Positions 1 through 4,879 of a stretch of 15,510 nt of DNA are shown here, in pieces. Source of the DNA: an uncultured Bacteroidales bacterium. GTDB lineage: Bacteria; Bacteroidota; Bacteroidia; Bacteroidales; P3. The notes below the pieces were generated by a model. It saw only the letters and a list, made by a program, of their open reading frames with translations. It was not told the origin of the DNA and searched no databases. Numbering within the stretch: the first letter of the stretch is position 1; the number at the start of each line of letters is the position of its first letter. The stretch covers positions 1-15,510 of the forward strand of contig CAJOQB010000140.1 in assembly GCA_905236405.1 (NCBI GenBank). Reading direction: 5' to 3'. The position numbers and the translations under genes are program-made.

Positions 1-417
1 GATGGGGGTGGGGAACTTCTGGTTCTCTATCATGCCTTCGGGCAGCGGAACGCCGCAGAGTGTACGTGCACCGGCTTTGTATTCACGCCATGCACTACCG
101 GCGAGGTAACCTCTGACAATCATCTCGACACGGAATCCTTCACATTTTAGACCGACGGTTACCATCGGGTCGGGGGTGGCCAGCTTCCAATTCGGCACGA
201 TGTCTGCAGTAGCGTCGAGGAATTTGGCGGCAATCTGGTTGAGCACTTGTCCTTTGAAGGGGATGCCTTTGGGGAGGACGACATCGAATGCACTGATTCG
301 GTCGGAAACAACCATGGCCATATATTTGTCGTCAATATTGTACACATCGCGTACTTTGCCAACGTAGAGGCTTTTCTGTTTGGGGAATTGGAAATTGGTT
401 TTAACTACTGCTTTCAT
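1..417 (-). CDS. purC: SAICAR synthase, N-terminal 139 residues (partial at window edge)
   Basis: Phosphoribosylaminoimidazole-succinocarboxamide synthase joins aspartate to CAIR with ATP hydrolysis in cytoplasmic de novo purine synthesis. The frame is open from the ATG at 417 to base 1, so 139 residues are visible and the C-terminal half lies outside the window. The family signature is clear: YVGKVRDVY near residues 18-26, the nucleotide-binding segment VSDRISAFDVV at 37-47, the GQVLNQIA segment at 56-63, and VRGYLAGSAWREYKAG at 101-116. The ATG sits where the family normally starts. No strong Shine-Dalgarno sequence precedes it, which is usual in Bacteroidota. It lies 60 bases downstream of rsmD on the same strand. 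No clean promoter is visible in that gap, so read-through from rsmD is possible. Identification is firm. Confidence 0.95.
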   Translation of the reverse strand, partial: MKAVVKTNFQFPKQKSLYVGKVRDVYNIDDKYMAMVVSDRISAFDVVLPKGIPFKGQVLNQIAAKFLDATADIVPNWKLATPDPMVTVGLKCEGFRVEMIVRGYLAGSAWREYKAGARTLCGVPLPEGMIENQKFPTPI

Positions 418-477
418 GACAAATTGTTATATTTGATTTAATTGATTTCTATAAATAAAGGGGATGATTATGAGACA

Positions 478-1026
478 TTATTCTTCGTCGAGGTGCATGG
501 CAAAGAAGGTGAAGTTGACCTTGCCATAGTTGCGATGTTGCCAGAAGTGGGGATGCTCGACGAAAGAGTATTGTGCAGGATGTTCGAGTATGAAGATACC
601 ATCAGGGGTAAGCAGCTCTTTCTCGAAGATTCTATCGGGTAATGTCGGCAGTTCGGGAAGTGCATAAGGAGGGTCGGCAAAGATGATGTCGAACTTTTTG
701 TAAGCTCGCTTTATCAAATCCATTACATCGGCTCGCACTACATGGATGTTCTCAACACCGAATTGTCGTGCTGTCGATTTTATAAAGTCGGTGCATTGGG
801 CATTGATATCGATGGAGGTGACCTCCTTTGCACCACGTGACACAAACTCCATCGACACGGCACCGGTGCCGGCAAAGAGATCCATGACGGTGCAATCCTC
901 GTAATCGACATAGTTGTTCAGGATGTTGAACAGGCTTTCGCGAGCCATGTCGGTAGTGGGACGAACGGGTAGCGATACGGGAGGGTTGAGTCGTCGACCT
1001 CTCAGATTTCCTGCAATGATACGCAT
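478..1026 (-). CDS. rsmD: 16S rRNA (guanine(966)-N2)-methyltransferase RsmD
   Basis: RsmD uses S-adenosylmethionine to methylate N2 of G966 in 16S rRNA during small-subunit assembly in the cytoplasm. The 182-residue product has normal family length. It begins with MRIIAGNLRGRRL, typical of the family, followed by RPTTD at 22-26. The SAM-binding motif I is DLFAGTG at 49-55, and the catalytic DPPY motif is at 118-121. It follows the DUF3822 gene by 15 bases on the same strand, a pairing I recall as common in Bacteroidota genomes, so the two are probably co-transcribed. purC lies 60 bases further on. Nothing is missing from the catalytic core. Confidence 0.95.
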   Translation of the reverse strand: MRIIAGNLRGRRLNPPVSLPVRPTTDMARESLFNILNNYVDYEDCTVMDLFAGTGAVSMEFVSRGAKEVTSIDINAQCTDFIKSTARQFGVENIHVVRADVMDLIKRAYKKFDIIFADPPYALPELPTLPDRIFEKELLTPDGIFILEHPAQYSFVEHPHFWQHRNYGKVNFTFFAMHLDEE

Positions 1027-1041
1027 CTAACCAAGCGTCTA

Positions 1042-1866
1042 TTATGAAAGAACCGTCGAATAGAGATAACGCTGTGCTGTATGCAATTCGGGACATCCCA
1101 TCTGTAGCGGACGACCATCGTAGATATCGAGTTGCGGGAAGAACTTTGCCATGAAGTCGAACCGTGCAGGGGCAATGTTGCCGCAGACGAGCGTCTCAAG
1201 TGTTGCATTCTCCAGTTTCAGTTGCTTCATGACGTTAAGGCCGTAGTAGCAAACCTCCTCAATATTGTCGCATGAATAACTGTTGGAAAGTTGCATCTTC
1301 TTGTTGCAGAACACGGTGAAGTCTGCGATGTTGTCTCTGATATTGACGAGCATCAGCGATTTGAGGTCGCTCTTCTGCAGCAGATACTTGTCTGCAAAGG
1401 CACTCTGCTGGCAACCAACAGCGATGCGTGGAATGGTGATCTTGAATGCTGAGACAGCCGTGTTGTCGGCTGCAAATATTGCGTGGGCTCCAATAGCCTC
1501 GTTGTGTTCGGAATAAATGGCTTGCCCCGTCTTCACCTTGCATACCATGTCAAGGTATTTCCTGTCGTTGGCAGCATCGTAGAGGTGGTCGGGAATCCAT
1601 GTGTATTGTTGGGTCTCTACAATCAGTCGTGTGCTGTTGTAGCCAAAGAAGGGGATGTTGTGGGCATTGAAGACTTCTTTGATGACATTGGTCCAGTCGG
1701 ACATCGATTGGGATTGGCACTGTATGCTGCACAGTGTGAGCAGTTCCTCTTTGTTGGAGACAAGAGAGAAAGAAAAACCATCTGCCGTCAGGCAAATGGA
1801 CAGGTTCTTTTCGTATGCGGGAACTTCTTTATCGGTGTTGATAAAAAGTTGTTGTGTATACGGCAT
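1042..1866 (-). CDS. DUF3822 family protein
   Basis: A 274-residue protein matching, from memory of the family, the DUF3822 proteins encoded beside rsmD in Bacteroidota. Function is not established. I see no signal peptide or membrane segment, so a cytoplasmic protein is likely. The chain alternates beta-rich segments with polar loops and ends with RYLYSTVLS. I chose the ATG at 1866 (MPYTQQLFINTDKEV). The frame stays open upstream to a TTG at 1929, but that TTG lies in the right arm of a strong terminator stem belonging to the upstream gene, so the extra 21 residues are unlikely to be translated. This leaves about 55 bases between terminator and start, where a promoter must lie, although I see no clean TAnnTTTG box there. 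It is followed by rsmD after 15 bases. Confidence 0.8.
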   Translation of the reverse strand: MPYTQQLFINTDKEVPAYEKNLSICLTADGFSFSLVSNKEELLTLCSIQCQSQSMSDWTNVIKEVFNAHNIPFFGYNSTRLIVETQQYTWIPDHLYDAANDRKYLDMVCKVKTGQAIYSEHNEAIGAHAIFAADNTAVSAFKITIPRIAVGCQQSAFADKYLLQKSDLKSLMLVNIRDNIADFTVFCNKKMQLSNSYSCDNIEEVCYYGLNVMKQLKLENATLETLVCGNIAPARFDFMAKFFPQLDIYDGRPLQMGCPELHTAQRYLYSTVLS

Positions 1867-1918
1867 AGCGTTAAGATGTTGGGGTTGTTGAAGATTTCGG
1901 TATAAGGGTTGTGGATTT

Positions 1919-1968
1919 AAAAACTGCAAGTTGGCGATGCCACTTTTGTAGCCAAGCCAACTTGCAGT
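1919..1968 (-). terminator. Rho-independent terminator after the 1998-2696 gene
   Basis: A perfect 13-bp inverted repeat has arms at 1923-1935 and 1956-1968 (plus-strand left arm ACTGCAAGTTGGC) with a 20-nt loop. On the minus strand the second arm runs directly into five T residues (plus-strand A run 1919-1923, partly shared with the stem). It starts 29 bases past the stop of the membrane-anchored protein gene and fits an intrinsic terminator for it. It also shows that the DUF3822 gene is transcribed separately. Confidence 0.85.
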
Positions 1969-1997
1969 AAAAAGCTTGGTGGAGAATAACCTGATGA

Positions 1998-2696
1998 TTA
2001 TTCGAAGTTACCTTCGACAATAGTCTCGGTCATACTACCCACTTTCCATCCGGCGTACTTGCCGCTGACGGCTTCAATCTCGGCGACACGGTTCTTGACA
2101 AGCTGTTCGTCGCAGTCGCTCATCAGAGTAGGCAGGTCGACTTTGCATTCGAAGACGGGCATCATCAGACCGCCCTTGTCAATCTGGCCTGCGGAGAGCT
2201 CGAACTCATCTTGGGTGCCGACAGGGTAGGGCAGATAGCGAAGGTTCTTGATTTCCTCGTCGGAGAACTCGTGAACACCACCGTCTTTGTCGGTATATTT
2301 CAGTTTGCCTTGTTCACGAAGCTGAGCGATGGGGTTGATGTAGGCTTTGCGGATTTCCATATAGCCTTTCTTAATCAGTTCACCATCGGACATTTCGGTG
2401 TAGTCAACATCGGCGGGAATCTTGTCGTAGTTGTAATGCTTCTGGGAAACCAAAAGGCTGTCCTCGTTGAGCAGTCTGTCTACAAGGGTGTCGAAGTCGC
2501 CACAGTAACGTCCGTAAGTCAGTTTGTAAGTCTCTTCGAGCGTACGGATGGCTTTCAGCTTGGTGGCACAAGCGTCACGACGGGTGTTGAATTCGTTGTC
2601 GAAACGAACCGGTTTCATAATGCTGGAGTAAAGGAGCCAAGCAAGCCCCACGATGACTAACGCCAGCACAATTTGTAAAATAGTTTTACCTTTCAT
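1998..2696 (-). CDS. Membrane-anchored protein of unknown function with a pseudopilin-like start
   Basis: A 232-residue protein with one N-terminal hydrophobic segment (about residues 5-24) after a short positive start, MKGK. The rest should face the periplasm. After the membrane segment comes a helical stretch, RRDACATKLKAIRTLEETYK, then YGRYCGDFDTL. That pattern resembles the N-terminal helix of type II pseudopilins and related substrates (LKAIRTAEEAY...G.Y). There is no clear prepilin peptidase site (Gly followed by Phe and Glu at +5), so this is only a resemblance. I recall similar conserved hypothetical proteins across Bacteroidales, without a known role. The gene has its own promoter upstream (TATATTTG at 2738-2745) and a strong terminator downstream, so it is probably monocistronic. 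Confidence 0.85.
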   Translation of the reverse strand: MKGKTILQIVLALVIVGLAWLLYSSIMKPVRFDNEFNTRRDACATKLKAIRTLEETYKLTYGRYCGDFDTLVDRLLNEDSLLVSQKHYNYDKIPADVDYTEMSDGELIKKGYMEIRKAYINPIAQLREQGKLKYTDKDGGVHEFSDEEIKNLRYLPYPVGTQDEFELSAGQIDKGGLMMPVFECKVDLPTLMSDCDEQLVKNRVAEIEAVSGKYAGWKVGSMTETIVEGNFE

Positions 2697-2737
2697 TATT
2701 AATACATTATTTAATTATTATTCATGTTTTGGAAATG

Positions 2738-2771
2738 CAAATATACACAGTTTTTCTCAATGAGAAACAAA
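2738..2771 (-). promoter_or_regulatory. Bacteroidota-type promoter for the 1998-2696 gene
   Basis: On the minus strand TATATTTG (2745-2738) matches the Bacteroidota -7 consensus TAnnTTTG exactly. A TTTG at 2771-2768 lies 22 bases upstream as a possible -33 element, slightly farther than the usual 19-21. Transcription would start near 2731, giving a leader of about 35 bases before the ATG at 2696. The spacer is largely an inverted repeat, listed separately. Confidence 0.7.
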
Positions 2772-2777
2772 AACTGT
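2747..2777. repeat. Inverted repeat between the -33 and -7 boxes
   Basis: Arms ACAGTTTTT (2747-2755) and AAAAACTGT (2769-2777) are perfect 9-nt complements, with an inner CTC/GAG pairing at 2756-2758 and 2762-2764. On the minus strand it begins 9 bases after the stop codon of the kinase/RapZ fusion. It has no T run after it, so it is a poor intrinsic terminator. It occupies the promoter spacer of the next gene, so it could be an operator, a weak terminator, or both. Confidence 0.5.
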
Positions 2778-2786
2778 TATTATTTT

Positions 2787-4184
2787 TTATTTTTGCTGTT
2801 CAAGATGGCGAAGGACAACGCGACAATCGTATTTTTCCCTTATGTGTTTTGCCAGTTGTTCCGCACAGTAAACCGAGCGATGTTGTCCGCCTGTACAACC
2901 AAAATTGACCATCAAATTGAAGAAGCCACGACTTGTATAATCCTCGACGGAGTGGTCTATGATGGCTGTGACATGATTCAGGAAATTGGTAATCTCTTCC
3001 TTGCTTTCAAGGAATTCTATCACGGGTTGGTCCAGACCAGTGAGTTGTTTATATTCGTCGTAACGTCCAGGGTTGGGCAATGCACGACAGTCGAAGACAA
3101 AGCCACCGCCGTTGCCGCTCTTGTCGACAGGAATGCCTTTCTTGTAGGAGAAACTGAAGATGCGTACGTTAAGCCTGTCGTCATGGGGTTGGAAGAAGTC
3201 GTTGTAGGCGATGTTCTCCCATACTTTGTTCAACTCGGGCAACTCGAGCGATAGAGGATGCTCTCGGATGACGTTACGCAGATTGGCAACAGCCAAAGGA
3301 ATGCTACGCAGGAAATACTCTTTCTTCTCAAAAAAGCCGCGATAGCCATAGGCCCCCATCGCCTGCATCATCCTTGCCAAGACATAGCCATGGAACTTCT
3401 CGGCAAAACGTTCTTTGTCTATAGCGACGGTTTGAGACAGCTTGTCGATATAGTACTGTAGCAGTCGGTCACGTATCTCTTGGGGAATTTCGCTTTTTGC
3501 ACTGTAGAGCAGTGCAGCCACATCGTATTGGGCGGCTCCTTGTCTGGCGCCTTGGAAATCGATATAATACAGTTCCTTGTCGGGACAAATCATGATGTTG
3601 CGGCCTTGGAAGTCGCGATACAGGAAATAGGAACAGTCCTCGTCGAGCAGATAATCGATAAAACGGCTATAGTCGTCTTCCAGTTTCTGCTCGTCGAAGG
3701 GGATGTTGGCCATCCGCAGAAAGTAGTATTTGAAATAGTTCAAATCCCATTGCAGCGACTGACGGTCGAACGAAGGGCGAGGGTAGGAGTAGGAGAAATC
3801 AACATCCCGTGCCAGCGTCTGTATATTGATTAAATCATCCAATGCACGGGTGTAGAGATTGATGATGTCCTCAGTGACATCGATGTTGTTGGCTCTTTTT
3901 GAGGAGATGTATGAATATATCGTTGTGTCACCAAGGTCTTGCTGCAGATAACGAGTGCGGTCGGCACTTATGGCGTATATCTCTGGCACTCGGATGCCCC
4001 TTTCCCGCAGTTGGTCTGCAAAATAGAAGAAAGCCTCATTCTCACGTACATCAGCATTGTATGAACCGATGCAACGTTTGTTCTCGCTTGTCATGCGGAA
4101 ATACTGTCGGTTTGACCCATTGGCTGAGATGGGTGTCTTCTTGATGCAGGGTTCGCCTGCCCATGTTTCGAATAAGGTTTCCAT
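2787..4184 (-). CDS. Fusion of an APH/AmgK-like sugar kinase with a RapZ C-terminal domain
   Basis: The 465-residue protein has two domains. Residues about 1-320 look like an aminoglycoside-phosphotransferase-fold kinase. The catalytic loop is YRDFQGRN (189-196) in place of HxDxxxxN, and the metal-binding IDFQGAR (208-214) precedes AAQYDVAALL. The DFQ...YD.A.LL pattern resembles the cell-wall sugar kinase AmgK more than antibiotic kinases. Residues about 340-465 match the RapZ C-terminal domain: FSFSYKKGIP, DCRALPNPGRYDEYKQLTGLD, and the diagnostic GCTGGQHRSV at 429-438. In E. coli RapZ this domain binds glucosamine-6-phosphate and small RNAs. The usual RapZ N-terminal P-loop kinase is absent. 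I chose the ATG at 4184, ten bases after the atpZ stop. An upstream ATG at 4262 would overlap atpZ by 68 bases and add an atypical polar tail. A role in amino-sugar or envelope metabolism is inference. Confidence 0.88.
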   Translation of the reverse strand: METLFETWAGEPCIKKTPISANGSNRQYFRMTSENKRCIGSYNADVRENEAFFYFADQLRERGIRVPEIYAISADRTRYLQQDLGDTTIYSYISSKRANNIDVTEDIINLYTRALDDLINIQTLARDVDFSYSYPRPSFDRQSLQWDLNYFKYYFLRMANIPFDEQKLEDDYSRFIDYLLDEDCSYFLYRDFQGRNIMICPDKELYYIDFQGARQGAAQYDVAALLYSAKSEIPQEIRDRLLQYYIDKLSQTVAIDKERFAEKFHGYVLARMMQAMGAYGYRGFFEKKEYFLRSIPLAVANLRNVIREHPLSLELPELNKVWENIAYNDFFQPHDDRLNVRIFSFSYKKGIPVDKSGNGGGFVFDCRALPNPGRYDEYKQLTGLDQPVIEFLESKEEITNFLNHVTAIIDHSVEDYTSRGFFNLMVNFGCTGGQHRSVYCAEQLAKHIREKYDCRVVLRHLEQQK

Positions 4185-4194
4185 GCTTTTTTGA

Positions 4195-4458
4195 CTATGA
4201 TATTGTGTCGGGAGATTCTCCGTCAGTCGATTTCTCTTTGTCTGGCTTCTTATCGGGCTCATCGATTTGTGTCTCCCTCCATAGACGCATCAATGCTATC
4301 ACGATGCCGGAGATGGAGAGGACGACGGTCCAAAGAGGAAACGTCAACGTGTTGCGTTCGTCCAGTTTGATGCCAAAAAAGACGAATGCACCGACAATGA
4401 CGACCATCTCGATGCCGAGGGAGGAATAACGAGCCCAGTTGTTAAGTTCTTTGCCCAT
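4195..4458 (-). CDS. atpZ: AtpZ/AtpI-family small membrane protein
   Basis: An 87-residue protein with two hydrophobic segments (about residues 14-30 and 41-58) and a short turn, followed by a charged, probably cytoplasmic tail rich in Asp, Glu and Lys. The start (LNNWARYSSLGIEM) and the turn (FGIKLDERN) fit the AtpZ/AtpI family usually encoded at the head of F0F1-ATPase operons, where these proteins are linked to assembly of the c-ring or to magnesium and calcium transport. Here no ATPase subunit gene follows. The next gene, after ten bases, is the kinase/RapZ fusion. The bactofilin gene ends 8 bases upstream, so the two are co-transcribed. The family call is good; the symbol follows the family and the role here is unproven. 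Confidence 0.75.
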   Translation of the reverse strand: MGKELNNWARYSSLGIEMVVIVGAFVFFGIKLDERNTLTFPLWTVVLSISGIVIALMRLWRETQIDEPDKKPDKEKSTDGESPDTIS

Positions 4459-4466
4459 AAGAAGGC

Positions 4467-4859
4467 TTACTTCTTCTCATTCTTCTCGTTGGCCATCTGT
4501 TGCTCTTTCTTTACCTCGTCGAGCATACGGCATGTGCCGCTGAAGACAGCTCCGGGGGCAATGGAGAGTTTGTTGATGACGATGTCGCCTTTCACGTTGG
4601 CGGTGGCTTGCAGCTCAAGGAGCTCCTGCACGGTGATGTTGCCTACCACCTTGCCAGTGATATGAGCGTTTTGGCATACCACATTGCCATTGACAATGCC
4701 TGTCTCTCCCACGACAAGTTTGCCGTTGAGTGTGATATTGCCTTGCAGATTGCCATCCATGCGGAAATCACCGTTGGCCGAGATGTTGCCTTTGATGACA
4801 GTTCCATTCGAGATGGTGTTGACGGAACTGTAGTCCTGTTCAATGTATGTTTTTGCCAT
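4467..4859 (-). CDS. Bactofilin family polymerising scaffold protein
   Basis: A 130-residue bactofilin. These proteins polymerise without nucleotides into cytoplasmic or membrane-bound filaments that position envelope enzymes. A short N-terminal tail (MAKTYIEQDYSS) leads to the right-handed beta-helix core at about residues 13-112. It shows the regular six-residue hydrophobic spacing typical of the fold (GTVIKGNISANGDFRMDG, LVVGETGIVNGNV, ANVKGDIVINKLSI). The C-terminal tail is Lys/Glu-rich (KKEQQMANEKNEKK). Length and layout are normal for the family. It lies 20 bases after the SprE/PorW-like lipoprotein gene and 8 bases before atpZ, a neighbourhood I recall from many Bacteroidota genomes. 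It may couple the envelope lipoprotein to cell shape or to local assembly, but this is not shown here. Confidence 0.92.
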   Translation of the reverse strand: MAKTYIEQDYSSVNTISNGTVIKGNISANGDFRMDGNLQGNITLNGKLVVGETGIVNGNVVCQNAHITGKVVGNITVQELLELQATANVKGDIVINKLSIAPGAVFSGTCRMLDEVKKEQQMANEKNEKK

Positions 4860-4879
4860 AGCGGTTCTGTTATTTTGAA

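Noticed and set aside
2787..4184. Aminoglycoside resistance enzyme
   Set aside because: The kinase fold is shared with APH enzymes, but the motif details (DFQ, YDVAALL), the RapZ domain and the chromosomal setting do not support antibiotic resistance.
4185..4262. Upstream ATG at 4262 as start of the kinase/RapZ fusion
   Set aside because: It would overlap atpZ by 68 bases and add a polar segment that does not look like the family. The ATG at 4184 follows the atpZ stop directly.
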